64,000 nt of DNA from Lolium rigidum. Lineage: Eukaryota > Streptophyta > Magnoliopsida > Poales > Poaceae. A model generated the notes under the pieces. That model did not search any database. It was not told where the DNA came from and worked only from the letters and a program-made list of their open reading frames with translations. The DNA is taken from assembly GCF_022539505.1 (NCBI RefSeq), contig NC_061512.1, positions 148,969,962 to 149,033,961 on the forward strand, written 5' to 3'. A program made the position numbers and the translations under genes. Positions 1 through 10,640 of the stretch are shown here, piece by piece. Position 1 is the stretch's first letter. Each line of letters opens with the position of its first letter.

Positions 1-116
1 TTTTGTACAGCCACAGCTAGGCCACGTCCCACGTGAGCTGCCGTGGCCGGTGTGTCCCATGCTCATGTTATCCCTTATGCGTGTCACCTCATCAGGTTAA
101 TTACGGCTATTATCCT

Positions 117-264
117 TATTAGCGATGGCTGTTAACGTGTGTCTTTGTCTCGACCACGGTTTCATGTTATATAGGGCAAAACAATACAGAGTTTGTACAG
201 AATACTTAGCCCATATATGAGGCCCAATTACATAAAATATAAAACCTCTAAACATATTCTAACA
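117..264 (-). repeat. 3' LTR of the copia element
   Basis: 148 bp, by eye identical to 5265-5412. In element sense it starts TGTTAGAATATG and ends CATCGCTAATA. Only a purine tract separates it from the polyprotein stop codon. Confidence 0.95.
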
Positions 265-275
265 CCCTCCCTTAA
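265..275 (-). other. Polypurine tract of the copia element
   Basis: In element sense AAGGGAGGG lies directly before the 3' LTR, the expected primer for plus-strand DNA synthesis. It overlaps the end of the reading frame, so the element has almost no 3' untranslated region before its LTR. Confidence 0.8.
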
Positions 276-3200
276 TCTAAACCTGTCGAAAGGTTGAGAT
301 TACGCTTGAATTCATCTAGCTTCTTGACTGGTAGAGCCTTCGTAAAACCATCTGCCACTTGATCCTTGCTTGAAATAAAGTGAATAGCTAGCCTATTTTT
401 AGCTACTCTTTCTCTAACAAAACGAAAGTCAATTTCAATGTGCTTGGTGCGAGCATGAAACATTGGATTTGCAGACAAATAAGTAGCTCCTAGATTGTCA
501 CACCAAAGACTTGGCTTTTGTATCAACTTTACTCCAAGTTCAGTAAGAAGAGCTTCAACCCAAATTAGCTCAGCTGTGGCATTAGCTAACGCCTTATATT
601 CTGCTTCAGTACTTGACCGAGACACTGTTTCTTGTTTTCTGGCACTCCAAGAAACCAAGTTTGGACCAACAAATATAGAAAAACCACCTGTAGATCTCCT
701 ATCATCCAGGCAACCAGCCCAGTCTGCATCTGAGAAAACACTTAAAAGTGTGGAAGGTGACCTTACGAACGTGATGCCAAGTTTCACTGTATCCTTCACA
801 TATCTAAGAATACGCTTAACAGCTGTCCAATGTTCTGTAGTTGGTGCATGAAGATATTGACAAACCTTGTTCACAGAAAAGGCTAAATCAGGTCGTGTCA
901 GGGTTAGATACTGAAGAGCTCCAACTATGCTTCTATACTGAGTACAGTCTTCAGAACCAAGAGGTGTACCATCTGTGAGAGATAACTGTTCCAAAGAGGA
1001 CAAAGGTGTAGGAGCAGGCTTACAATCATGCATACCAACTTTGCTTAGTAATTCTGTTGCATATTTTTCCTGTGTCAAAAGCAAACCATTCGGTATCCTC
1101 TTCACTTCAATGCCAAGAAAGAAATGTAAATCTCCCAAATCTTTGATAGCAAAGTGTACATTTAAATCTCGAAGAAGAGCAGTAATGGCACGATCAGAGA
1201 AGCCAGTAACTATGATATCATCAACATAAATTAGCACAAACATAGTGATACCTGGCTTTCTTAAAAAGAACAAGGAGGTGTCAGCCTTTGATGGTGTAAA
1301 TCCAATTTCACATAGCTTAGAGCTCAATCTAGAATACCAGGCTCGAGGTGCTTGTTTCAGACCATATAAGGCTTTGTCAAGTTTGCAAATATGATGCGGA
1401 GCATGGGGGTTTTCAAAATCTAGAGGTTGTCTCATGTAAACCTCTTCTTCCAGAACACCATGAAGAAACGCGTTCTTGACATCTAGCTGCCGTAAGCTCC
1501 ATCCACAAGAGACAGACAGAGACAAAACAATTCTGATAGTTGCAATCTTTACTACAGGGCTGAATGTATCTTCATAATCAATACCATACCTTTGCTTAAA
1601 ACCTTTTGCAACCAGTCTAGCTTTATATCTATCAATAGAGCCATCTGCCTTCTTCTTAATTCTGTACACCCACTTGCAATCAATCAAATTCTTGTTTCTA
1701 CTTGCAGGGACAAGGTGCCAAGTCTTGTTCTCAAGCAGTGCATTATATTCCTCTTCCATAGCCTTGCGCCAATTTGAGTCACTCAAAGCCTCTGTAAGTG
1801 TATGCGGTTCACCTGTAGAGGACAACATACCGTATCGAACCGTACCATCAGTATATTGTTTGGGATTGCGTATACCTTTCTGTAGTCGAGTACGGACTCC
1901 AGGTGGTGAAGGAGGAGGCGGAGAGCGCTCATTTGAGGTGACTGAATTTTCTTCTTCTCCCCCAGCAGCAGCCGCATCAGAGGTCGCAGTGGAGCTTGAT
2001 GCAGAGGATCCCGCGCCTGGGGAATCAGCGACAGACAGCGAAGGAGAGCTCCCGCTCGGAGAGCCAGGACTGCCACGCGGCGACGAAGCACTGGGTGCAC
2101 GTGCGTGCGGTCCTGCGGGTGTGTGGCCAACACGCGCGGACACTGCAGGCGAGGCCTGCTGCTCGCTGTCGGAGGCTGCCCGCGTCTGACGAGACGAAAC
2201 CACCTCGGTCCGCGGCGTCTCGGGATCAGCGCCGGCAGAGGAATGTTCAGGGAAATCTGCTCCGTGTTCTGTGCTCGTTGCGTCGTTTTGTGACTGATTT
2301 TCAGCAGCAGATTCAACACTGATTTCTTCACTGTTTTCACCAGAATTTTCTTCAGAACTTGTGGTATCCTGCAGCACATTAGGAACAGACACAATAGGTA
2401 CAACATGGTTATTGCAATTTTGTGCACTCTCATGGGAAGTGGAGGTGGTTGACGGAAGAAGGAGAATTTCCTTCTTAAGAAGAGCACCGGCATATGGATG
2501 AAGAGGTGCAAATGGGAAGACATTTTCATCGAAGACGACATCACGGGAAATATACACACGACCTGTAGAGATATCTAGACACTTGACACCTTTATGGAGA
2601 GGACTATAGCCAAGGAAAACACATCGTGTGGAGCGAAACGCAAGTTTCCGCTTGTTGTAAGGACGAAGATTGGGCCAACAGGCACAACCAAAAGTTCTCA
2701 AGGCATCATAATTTGGAATGATATGAAGAAGCCGTTCAGTGGGAGTTTCAAAATCAAGCACTTTGCTGGGGAGTAAATTAATGAGAAATGTTGCAGTGAT
2801 AAAAGCTTCATCCCAGAATTTAAGGGGCATGGAGGCATTAGCAAGTAATGCAAGACCAACTTCGACTATGTGACGATGCTTTCTTTTAGCTGAACCATTT
2901 TGCTGATGAGCATGAGGACAAGAGACATGATGTGTAATGCCAACTTTTTGAAAGAAGCCATTTAATTTCTCATATTCACCTCCCCAGTCAGTTTGCATAG
3001 TAACAATTTTTCTATCAAACTTACGTTCAACATACTGTTGATAATTAAGAAAGGCTTGATAAACATCAGAACGCTTCTTGAGCAAATAGATCCATGTAAA
3101 TTTACTGAAATCATCGATGAAGCTTACATAATATGCATGTTTTCCCACAGAAAGAGGGGCAGACCCCCATACATCAGAAAAGACTTGCTCCAAGGGAGCA

Positions 3201-4858
3201 GTGGAAACACTAGAAGAAGTGGGATATGGTAGCTGGTGACTCTTTGCCAACTGACAAGAGTCACAAACATAAGGTGTACTTTCTGGGGTGTAAGCTATTT
3301 TATTCTTCCTAAGAACTTGTTGAACCACAAACGAAGATGGATGTCCTAAGCGGCGATGCCATGTAGCGGATGATGGCTTTATTGTGATGAAGGCGTGCTT
3401 GGCGGTCTCATGAAACATAGGCACCAAGGGATAGAGACCACCCCAGCAGGGGCCCCTAAACAGTGTCCTTCGAGTTGCTTGGTCCTTGATTAAGAAGAAG
3501 AAAGGATGAAACTCAATAAAGACATGATTATCAAGAGTAAAGCGATGAACAGACAAAAGATTCTTTGATGCACTAGGGACATGAAGGATATTATTGAGAT
3601 CAAAGGAGCCATGAGGGGTGCGCAAAACTGAATTACCAATATGACTAATGTGCATACCTGAACCTTCAGCAGTGCGAACTCGATCTTGCCCATGGTACTT
3701 GTTGGCTATAAGAAGCTTGTTCGGTTCACCGGTGATGTGGTCGGTGGCCCCTGTATCAGTATACCAATTTGTATCAACACCATAGGAGGCAAGGTTTGCT
3801 CCCTTGTCACCATCATCCCTGTCTTTCTTGTCATCCGAGTAGCGCCACCAGCACGCATTGGCAGGGTGACCATGCTTCTTACAGATTTGACACTCCGTAT
3901 CAACATAAGGAGTAGGGACGCGATCAGAACGGCGTCCATCGGAGCGGCGACCACCACCATTGTCTCTACGGCGATCATCTCGACGGTCACCTCTACGGTC
4001 ATCATGGCGCCAATTGTCATCACGGCGCCAGTTTCCATTGCCTCTGCTATCATCACGACGCCAGTTGCGGCTATCATCACCACGGTAGGGACTGCGAGCC
4101 CGTGGCGGAGGAGGTGAGCGATCACGGGGTGGTGGAGTTCGAGCACGAGATCGTGGATCACCACGACGGGCAAGGTTGGCAGATGACACAAAGGAGCCGT
4201 TTTCTTCCACTCCGTTCCACATATCATAGGAGCTCAATTGTTCATAGAATTCATCAAGAGATATGCCCGGGTTTCCATGCACTGTGGTGATGAGTGCATT
4301 GTACTCTCCCTTATCAAGGCCATGCAACAAGTAGCCAAGGAGTTCATCATCTTCAAGAGGTTTTCCGAGGGCGGACAGTTCAGAAGCAAGGCCTCTCATC
4401 TTAGTGTAGTATTGATCAGCAGTCAATGACAATTTCTTGGTGTCATTGAGTGCACCACGAAGGTGCTGCGCCTTGGTGCGAGACGCTGTCTTGAACATGG
4501 CGTTGATAGCAGCCCAGGCCTCGGCAGTGGACGTCACCTCAAGCAAATGCGATAGCACATCTGGCGAGAGGGTGTTGAGGAGAAACCGAAGAACCTGTTG
4601 ATCCTTGGCCATCCAGTCAATGTATGCCGAGTTGGGGACCATCACCTTTTTCTGCTCAGCATCTTCAACCTCAATAGTCTTGGGCGGAGCACGATCCGAA
4701 CCATCCAGCAGTTGCATGACATTGGCACCACGGAAAGCAGGAAGAACCAGAGCCTTCCAAAGCAGAAAGTTGTTGCGATTCAGCTGTTGAGCCGGTGGTG
4801 TCCCCAAGGCAGCAGCGAGAGCAGAACTTGTCATGGCGGATGAGCTTGACGCGCTCAT
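272..4858 (-). CDS. Copia gag-pol polyprotein, 1528 aa, uninterrupted
   Basis: Domains in order: copia-type GAG (about residues 25-215); an Arg/Asp-rich RNA-binding stretch (230-315); zinc knuckle C323-x2-C-x4-H-x4-C336; aspartic protease with DTGA at 368-371; integrase zinc region (H501, H506, C532, C535); integrase core with D562 and D624; a Ser/Pro/Glu-rich linker (about 800-990); reverse transcriptase with YVDD at 1211-1214; RNase H with SDADW around 1375 and STEAE around 1418. The order GAG-PR-IN-RT-RH defines Ty1/copia. The odd point is residue 658: the expected catalytic Glu (motif NG-x-AERK) is Lys (codon AAA, plus-strand 2885-2887). Family knowledge says this Glu is needed for strand transfer, so integrase is probably inactive while RT and protease look intact. 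The start is the first ATG after the leader, and GAG homology begins soon after it. Confidence 0.96.
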   Translation of the reverse strand: MSASSSSAMTSSALAAALGTPPAQQLNRNNFLLWKALVLPAFRGANVMQLLDGSDRAPPKTIEVEDAEQKKVMVPNSAYIDWMAKDQQVLRFLLNTLSPDVLSHLLEVTSTAEAWAAINAMFKTASRTKAQHLRGALNDTKKLSLTADQYYTKMRGLASELSALGKPLEDDELLGYLLHGLDKGEYNALITTVHGNPGISLDEFYEQLSSYDMWNGVEENGSFVSSANLARRGDPRSRARTPPPRDRSPPPPRARSPYRGDDSRNWRRDDSRGNGNWRRDDNWRHDDRRGDRRDDRRRDNGGGRRSDGRRSDRVPTPYVDTECQICKKHGHPANACWWRYSDDKKDRDDGDKGANLASYGVDTNWYTDTGATDHITGEPNKLLIANKYHGQDRVRTAEGSGMHISHIGNSVLRTPHGSFDLNNILHVPSASKNLLSVHRFTLDNHVFIEFHPFFFLIKDQATRRTLFRGPCWGGLYPLVPMFHETAKHAFITIKPSSATWHRRLGHPSSFVVQQVLRKNKIAYTPESTPYVCDSCQLAKSHQLPYPTSSSVSTAPLEQVFSDVWGSAPLSVGKHAYYVSFIDDFSKFTWIYLLKKRSDVYQAFLNYQQYVERKFDRKIVTMQTDWGGEYEKLNGFFQKVGITHHVSCPHAHQQNGSAKRKHRHIVEVGLALLANASMPLKFWDEAFITATFLINLLPSKVLDFETPTERLLHIIPNYDALRTFGCACWPNLRPYNKRKLAFRSTRCVFLGYSPLHKGVKCLDISTGRVYISRDVVFDENVFPFAPLHPYAGALLKKEILLLPSTTSTSHESAQNCNNHVVPIVSVPNVLQDTTSSEENSGENSEEISVESAAENQSQNDATSTEHGADFPEHSSAGADPETPRTEVVSSRQTRAASDSEQQASPAVSARVGHTPAGPHARAPSASSPRGSPGSPSGSSPSLSVADSPGAGSSASSSTATSDAAAAGGEEENSVTSNERSPPPPSPPGVRTRLQKGIRNPKQYTDGTVRYGMLSSTGEPHTLTEALSDSNWRKAMEEEYNALLENKTWHLVPASRNKNLIDCKWVYRIKKKADGSIDRYKARLVAKGFKQRYGIDYEDTFSPVVKIATIRIVLSLSVSCGWSLRQLDVKNAFLHGVLEEEVYMRQPLDFENPHAPHHICKLDKALYGLKQAPRAWYSRLSSKLCEIGFTPSKADTSLFFLRKPGITMFVLIYVDDIIVTGFSDRAITALLRDLNVHFAIKDLGDLHFFLGIEVKRIPNGLLLTQEKYATELLSKVGMHDCKPAPTPLSSLEQLSLTDGTPLGSEDCTQYRSIVGALQYLTLTRPDLAFSVNKVCQYLHAPTTEHWTAVKRILRYVKDTVKLGITFVRSPSTLLSVFSDADWAGCLDDRRSTGGFSIFVGPNLVSWSARKQETVSRSSTEAEYKALANATAELIWVEALLTELGVKLIQKPSLWCDNLGATYLSANPMFHARTKHIEIDFRFVRERVAKNRLAIHFISSKDQVADGFTKALPVKKLDEFKRNLNLSTGLD

Positions 4859-5252
4859 GATGGTAGACCTGAAAACAGAAGCAAACGATCTAGGGTTTTG
4901 GGCTTGTGGTGGGTGTTTGGTGGAGATGGCTGGCGGCTAACGATCTAGGGTTTTGATCGACGAGGATTTTAGGATTTTGTGAGGCGGCTGCGACGGTGGC
5001 TGAAAGAAGCAACGGCGGCAGCGGCAAGTGTAAAACTGTAGGGGTTTTGTGATGTGGCGGCGGCGGCAACTGAGAACCAGCAACGGCGGCGGCGGCAGAG
5101 TTGTGTTTGTGTGTGTCTTGGAGGGATTTTGTAGGGCGCGACGGCGACAGCAGACAGCTGCGGCGGTGGCGCGGTTGTTGGTTGTGGCGGCAGCGGCGGC
5201 GGCTGGAAATAGCGGCGGCGGCGGCGAGGCAGCTAGGTCGTGGAAGAAGTTC
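4859..5252 (-). other. 5' leader of the copia element
   Basis: Untranslated stretch between primer binding site and polyprotein start. It is rich in imperfect GGC/GCC triplets on the plus strand (about 4980-5230) and contains a repeated ACGATCTAGGGTTTTG motif. Plus-strand reading frames here are low-complexity products of the triplets, not genes. Confidence 0.75.
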
Positions 5253-5264
5253 GCTCTGATACCA
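5253..5264 (-). other. Primer binding site (initiator tRNA-Met type)
   Basis: In element sense TGGTATCAGAGC starts at the inner edge of the 5' LTR. It is the standard copia primer site, complementary to the 3' end of initiator tRNA-Met. Confidence 0.95.
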
Positions 5265-5412
5265 TATTAGCGATGGCTGTTAACGTGTGTCTTTGTCTCG
5301 ACCACGGTTTCATGTTATATAGGGCAAAACAATACAGAGTTTGTACAGAATACTTAGCCCATATATGAGGCCCAATTACATAAAATATAAAACCTCTAAA
5401 CATATTCTAACA
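5265..5412 (-). repeat. 5' LTR of the copia element
   Basis: 148 bp, apparently identical to the 3' LTR. It carries the TATA-like signal and is bordered outside by target duplication ATCCT (5413-5417). Confidence 0.95.
5311..5325 (-). promoter_or_regulatory. TATA-like core promoter in the 5' LTR
   Basis: In element sense GCCCTATATAACATG. It lies about 55 bp before the internal edge of the LTR, a plausible position for transcription starting inside it. The same sequence is in the 3' LTR near 163-177. Confidence 0.55.
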
Positions 5413-5417
5413 ATCCT

Positions 5418-7114
5418 TTCGTTTGTTTGAGATGGACGACATAGTATGTGTATGTCACATGAGATCAGTACAGGGTGCATGCGAAGTCCGGTTCAGTTGC
5501 AGGCTTTCGATCAGGGCCAAGCTAAAACAAAATCGAACTATCGAATCCCTGCGTACAGTTATTGATGAGACCATGTAAGGATCCGGAGACTGGAGTGCAG
5601 TGACAAAGAAAACTTTCTTATGAGATGATCATTTCTCAAACAAAATAAAGATGATGATCATCTCCAGCATGCATGATCATCAGACATCACACATGCATGA
5701 TCGAGCGACAGGCAATCGCACCCAGCGAGATCGATAGTAGCTAGCTCGTGCAGAAAAGGATGCTTACATTCCTTTCCTGGACCTTTATTCGGTGTGGCTT
5801 CCGCTCTGAGAACGTGCCCAAAAGCTACTCTCGCTGCTAAGCATATCCAACTGTTGTGTGAGTTTGACAAGCTAGCACACAAGTGCGTCTCCTCTCATCC
5901 AACAGGGAATATGATCCGTTCAGGAGCATCGATCCTGCAAATGGAATCAATACAACAAGATTGACGTTTCAATTTTGTTTCATAGTAGCTCCGCTTGGAC
6001 TGAGGACATGTACCTATCTAGTAGTTGGTTTTTGCAAAGTTTGGAATTCGTGATTAATATCATCCATCTATTTATTTCAGCAACTTGAGATATACAGCAT
6101 ACATGCATGACTTCTGGCTATATTATGCTAACCCAGGCACACCACATTCTCGCAAGCACATGTGTTCTCAAAAAACAAAAGGTATGTTAGAGAGTTTTTT
6201 TTAAGGAAGAAAGTTGATGTTCTACAAACTTGTGGAAATTAAATTAAAGTTCAAACTCACATTCGTTAGAGAGCTAAGAAAAAAATACGTTATGCACGAA
6301 TACTGATATTGTATTATCTGTCACTATAAATTATTAAATTTGGTTTCATACTCCTCAGTTAAATTTGATTTTAAAATTGAAATTTTAGATGTTCGTAAAC
6401 CATCGCATCACCAACATATTACATGCTTTTGATAATTTTAGTATAGTTTCACTCGGTTTTCATCGCTTCCTACTGTAACTTGGGGTTCACTGGATATTTT
6501 TCTCCGAAAATATGGCAGCAATGGAGACCTTGTATTGAGCCCCGCAAAAAAAACTCAGTTGTTGTTATAGCAACACTCATCTCCACTTACTTGGCCGTTG
6601 ACTCTGTCATTACATTCAGTAGGGTAGCTTCCTTCTTCGATGACTCTTCTCTATCAGGCTCTACCAGCAAACTGCCCTAGCCCCGACACTACTGCACGCC
6701 GTGCCACCTCTCTACCGACTCGATGTTGATCCAACTATCCTCGGCTGCAACTAGATTTCAAATAGATCATATTTACATGTAAAAAAGAAGGCGGACACAA
6801 TTTTAGAGACAAAATGAAAAATTTCATAAAGAATCCTATCGATATTTTTTCCCGTCGTGCATCACATAGTCCTGATCATTTCCCTGCACAAATATTCCAC
6901 CAAATACGCAGTGTTAGACCGACGTCATGTTTTGTGTTAGCACTCCAAAGAGCTGGTGAGAAGTCATTCGTCAAATCTAACTAGAGTACATGCCTATAGC
7001 GCATTTTTATTTTGTTTTGGCATGATGCTACATGCATGATTAGTTTCTTGCCCTGCCGGTTTGTTTTCTATAGAAGACATTTTATTCTCTCTTGTGCTTT
7101 TTCTTACTTTTCAG
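5418..7114. other. Intergenic DNA without recognised genes
   Basis: AT-rich sequence with scattered short ORFs of at most 74 codons. None has a recognisable domain, a good start context or a match to other parts of the window. No clear transposon ends were seen. Confidence 0.6.
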
Positions 7115-7412
7115 GTATGGTTCTTAGAAAATATTGACTCGTTGGGGATGCTGACCTAAGAAGGCTACACATATTTTTGTGATATATTAATAAGCTAGGA
7201 AATGAGACAGCTCAACTGAAACGAAAAGTATACTATAATGCTCTTGTGGCACTGCAACTAGGAAGATTAAGGCACAATTCTATGAAGAGGCAGCATCCCT
7301 GTACGTAGTGTTTTTCATCCTGCCAAAGCGCGTGATTCAGTTTCTCATATCCTAGCTAGTTAATTAACTTGCACTTGTGGCCGAAATGACTATACTTTGT
7401 AAGCAAACTAAT
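7115..7412. repeat. Left copy of a diverged segmental duplication
   Basis: Similar in order to 10912-11150. Shared blocks include GACCTAAGAAGGCTA, GCTAGTTAATTAACTTG, ACTTGTGGCCGAAA and TTGTAAGCAA. The Helitron and MITEs between the copies entered later or separate them. No coding potential was recognised. Confidence 0.6.
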
Positions 7413-7414
7413 TA

Positions 7415-7650
7415 CTCTCTCTATTCGCAGTTACTTTGCAATTTTGACCTTAATCAAAGTCAAACTTTGTAATCTTTGATTGAATATGTATAAAAAACAT
7501 CAACATTTAGAATATAAAATCTATCGTATCAGAACCTTCATGAAACATATTGTCATAATATATGTCTACTTTTTTACATTTTTTTTATCAAACTTTGCAA
7601 AGTTTGATTTTAACTAAACCTAAAATGCAAACTAAATTAAAAAAAGGATT
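7415..7650. mobile_element. Degenerate Stowaway-like MITE
   Basis: Begins TA|CTCTCTCTATTCGCAG, resembling a mutated Stowaway terminus, and contains AT-rich inverted stretches (AAAGTCAAACTTTG and TCAAACTTTGCAAAG). The right terminus is too eroded to place. It interrupts the left copy of the segmental duplication, since the right copy (about 11130) lacks it. Confidence 0.4.
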
Positions 7651-7831
7651 GTTAAGAGCTTATATATGGGACTTCTCACTTCAGGCATATGCAGAACCAA
7701 CGGTATACTCCTTTGACCGTGATACTAGTACAACGCTGACACTACTGCACACGCCACACATGCACGCCAAATCGATCTTCCTCCAATTGTCTTCTGCACC
7801 AAATGGATTTCTCATCCATGGCTCACATTTA

Positions 7832-8008
7832 GGGCATGTACAATGGGAGATGTTTAGAAAAGTTCTGATCAAAATAATCTGTTTTTTTAAGCAATGGTGC
7901 TTATTTATACAAGAGACATCTCTCCTGTACAAATAAGCACTAGTGCTTAAAGAAAAGCTTGATTTATTTTCTAAGAACTTCTCTAAAAATCTTTCATTGT
8001 AAATGGCC
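7832..8008. mobile_element. Tourist-like (PIF/Harbinger) MITE, 177 bp
   Basis: Terminal inverted repeats start GGGCATGTACAATG on the left and read GGCCATTTACAATG from the right. The TTA target duplication (7829-7831 and 8009-8011) is the PIF/Harbinger hallmark. Inner arms are also complementary (TTAGAAAAGTTCT against AGAACTTCTCTAA; AAGCACTAGTGCTT centre). No coding capacity. Confidence 0.8.
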
Positions 8009-8294
8009 TTATATTTCAGTTACATATTTCCGATGTATACAAGTATCACAGATGAAATAAAAAAGAGTGGCATAATGAATTCCATAAATAAAAATCTCCT
8101 GCATGCATCGCGCACAGAACCATCATTCACTTTTCTTCCAAACTGATGTCACGTTTTTCTTCCGAAACAAAGGCAATCTTTTTTGGCTGATCTCATTCAT
8201 TAAGAAGAGTTTAACAAACACATTTTTATTCTCTTTTCCCTGTTAATGAATCATGGGAGAAGAGGTAGAATCTATGTTTTTAACTAGCAAGGCG

Positions 8295-8314
8295 GCCCTC
8301 GGAAACCCGAGGGC
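8295..8314 (-). other. Helitron 3' terminal hairpin
   Basis: GCCCTCGGAAACCCGAGGGC: stem GCCCTCGG/CCGAGGGC with a 4-nt loop, 7 nt from the CTAG end (8284-8287). In known Helitrons this hairpin acts as the terminator of rolling-circle transposition. Confidence 0.8.
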
Positions 8315-9059
8315 AGCACCTATACTCTTTAATTTTTTAGTTTTATTGTTCTTTGACTATTTATTTAGTTTTATATATTCATATTGTGTCACAATGTATT
8401 AATATATGATACGGTTTTGTAACCACCGAATACATTGCGAATAAAATATGAGAACTGCATATAACATCTCTAATCATATTTGCTTATTCATGCAAATAAT
8501 AATGCTGTTATTTAAAAAAATGATACTTATGGTGATAGGTTTAATTTTTATATGGTATTATATTTCAATTTTAAAAATATCTATTCGATGTTAATAGATG
8601 ACCCATTTAAGAAACTGAGTATTTATCATTTCAAGTTGTGTGTAATCTATAGATTTTTATAAGGATCTAATTATATTGGTAATGACTATTATATCAACAA
8701 AATTGTTTTAATGGCACTGCATTTTAACATAGTATTGTCGCTCGATCCCTAATGGTCGCCTATTGTAATAAATGTTTCTTATACAGCCATATATGATAAT
8801 TTTTAATCATTTGTTGATGATATGGACCAAATGTTTAATTTACCTAGAACAGAAAATAGGATAGTAATCGCTCATTTGATATATTAACATTGAAATTTGT
8901 AAATATTTTTTCTTATATTCAATTTTTCTTTTTCTAGCGTGCAGATGCACACTTGAATGGAAACCTTTAGTTTATTATTTTAGAACCTGTGTATCCATTT
9001 TTTCCAATTTGTAGTTTCATTTTGAAAAAAACTTTTGTTACGTGTTCATCTTTGATGCT

Positions 9060-9400
9060 CACCTAGGTAACAATAATTTTACTATATTTGTTGTTGATCA
9101 CCTACATGACATGCTATATATTATTATAGTTCGTGTAACATTTTTAGACTTTAAATCTTAACCGTTAAAATCAAGGTTGCTAGATCAAATAATTTCAGTA
9201 TATCTGGATTAACGTGGTGTCTCGAAAAAGAACTGTATAAGGTTGATAGATCAAATAATTTCAGTATATCTGGATTAACATGTTGTTCCGGTAAAGAACT
9301 GTATTTTTTAATATATAATAGTATATTTGTTGATTATCACCTACATGATATGCTATATATTATTATAGTCCGTGTAACATTTTTTTATTTTTAATCTTAA
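9060..9400. repeat. Diverged ~239-bp tandem repeat inside the Helitron
   Basis: CCTACATGAYATGCTATATA recurs at 9101 and 9340 with matching flanks. Nested in it, GATAGATCAAATAATTTCAG-type blocks recur at about 70-bp spacing (near 9178, 9244, 9418, 9482). This indicates repeated local duplication. Confidence 0.65.
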
Positions 9401-10639
9401 CTGTTAAAATTAAGGTTGCTAGATCAAATAATTTTAGTACTGGATTAAAGTGGTGTCTCGAAAAAGAACTGTATAAGGTTGATAGATCAAATAATTTCAT
9501 TATATCTGGATTAACGTGTTGTACCGAAAAATAACTGTATTTTTTAATATATAATAAATTAATAGATGTAAGACTTTAGATCCAAGAATTAAGTAAAAAA
9601 TTAACATTTAATAAACATATATTTTTTTATTGGAAAGCTAGAGTCCTAGAGTTACACGTGTCTATCCAGGCTCATCTTTTTTTTCTCATGAATCCTCTTT
9701 TTCACGTCAAACACATGGTACGTGCTAGAGTCCTAGAGTTATATGTCTACCCAGGCACATCTTTTTTTTCTCATGAATCCTTTTTTCACGTCATACACAT
9801 GGTACGTGATTTCCCTTCCATATTTAGCGCATATACTTATTATTAAACGTGACAAATATGGTTACACAGTTATGTACGTAACTATTAGTGTTTTGTTAAA
9901 TCCTATCCGTAAGTTATAGATCTAACAGTTAAAATAATTCCTATGATGTGGATTAACGTGGTGCCTCTATTTTAGACCTCCGTATTGTGCTTTTAGTATA
10001 TAATAGATAGATTTTTTATTTTAAATCTTAACTGTTAAAATTAAGGTTGCTAGATCAAATAATTTTAGTACTGGATTAAAGTGGTATCTCGAAAAAGAAC
10101 TGTATAAGGTTGATAGATCAAATAATTTCAGTATATCTGGATTAACGTGTTGTACCGAAAAATAACTGTATTTTTTAATATATAATAAATTAATAGATGT
10201 AAGACTTTAGATCCAAGAATTAAATAAAAAATTAACATTTAATAAACATATATTTTTTTATTGGAAAGCTAGAGTCCTAGAGTTACACGTGTCTATCCAG
10301 GCTCATCTTTTTTTTCTCATGAATCCTCTTTTTCACGTCAAACACATGGTACGTGCTAGAGTCCTAGAGTTATATGTCTACCCAGGCACATCTTTTTTTT
10401 CTCATGAATCCTTTTTTTCACGTCATACACATGGTACGTGATTTCCCTTCCATATTTAGCGCATATACTTATTATTAAACGTGACAAATATGGTTACACA
10501 GTTATGTACGTAACTATTAGTGTTTTGTTAAATCCTATCCGTAAGTTATAGATCTAACAGTTAAAATAATTCCTATGATGTGGATTAACGTGGTGCCTCT
10601 ATTTTAGACCTTCGTATTGTGCTTTTAGTATATAATAGA
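9380..10639. repeat. Tandem duplication of ~631 bp (two near-identical copies)
   Basis: Copy 1 is about 9380-10008 and copy 2 about 10011-10639. For example AAGGTTGCTAGATCAAATAA occurs at 9412 and 10043, a period of 631. Only a handful of substitutions and small indels are visible, so the duplication is much younger than the inner repeats. Confidence 0.9.
9638..9808. repeat. 86-bp tandem repeat within the 631-bp unit
   Basis: GCTAGAGTCCTAGAGTTA begins at 9638 and again at 9724. Both are followed by a CAGGCWCATCTTTTTTTTCT block and end near ACACATGGTACGTG. The pair is repeated in the second 631-bp copy (about 10269-10440). Confidence 0.85.
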
Positions 10640-10640
10640 T

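Larger units (their letters stand above)
117..5412 (-). mobile_element. Complete Ty1/copia LTR retrotransposon with short LTRs
   Basis: A full-length copia element on the minus strand. Order in its own sense: 148-bp 5' LTR (5265-5412), primer binding site, about 395-bp leader, one gag-pol reading frame, polypurine tract, 148-bp 3' LTR (117-264). The 5-bp target duplication ATCCT lies at 112-116 and 5413-5417. The two LTRs look identical base for base, so the insertion is young. LTR ends in element sense are TG...TA rather than the usual TG...CA. Unlike most old retroelements in such DNA, the polyprotein has no stop or frameshift, but one integrase catalytic residue is changed (see the CDS). 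Confidence 0.96.
8284..10639 (-). mobile_element. Non-autonomous Helitron with duplicated 5' end
   Basis: In minus sense it ends with a perfect 8-bp-stem hairpin followed by CGCCTTGCTAG and a flanking T, the Helitron 3' signature (CTRR inserted between A and T). The 5' end begins TCTATTATATACTAAAAG after a flanking A (plus-strand T at 10640). The same 5' terminus occurs again at 10007, because the 5'-terminal 630 bp is tandemly duplicated. No Rep or helicase coding sequence was seen. AT-rich and full of internal direct repeats. Confidence 0.75.

Noticed and set aside
1674..2189. 171-aa plus-strand ORF
   Set aside because: Lies opposite the copia polyprotein and follows its codon pattern; a shadow.
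7562..7936. 124-aa plus-strand ORF
   Set aside because: Spans one MITE and the start of another; no domain.
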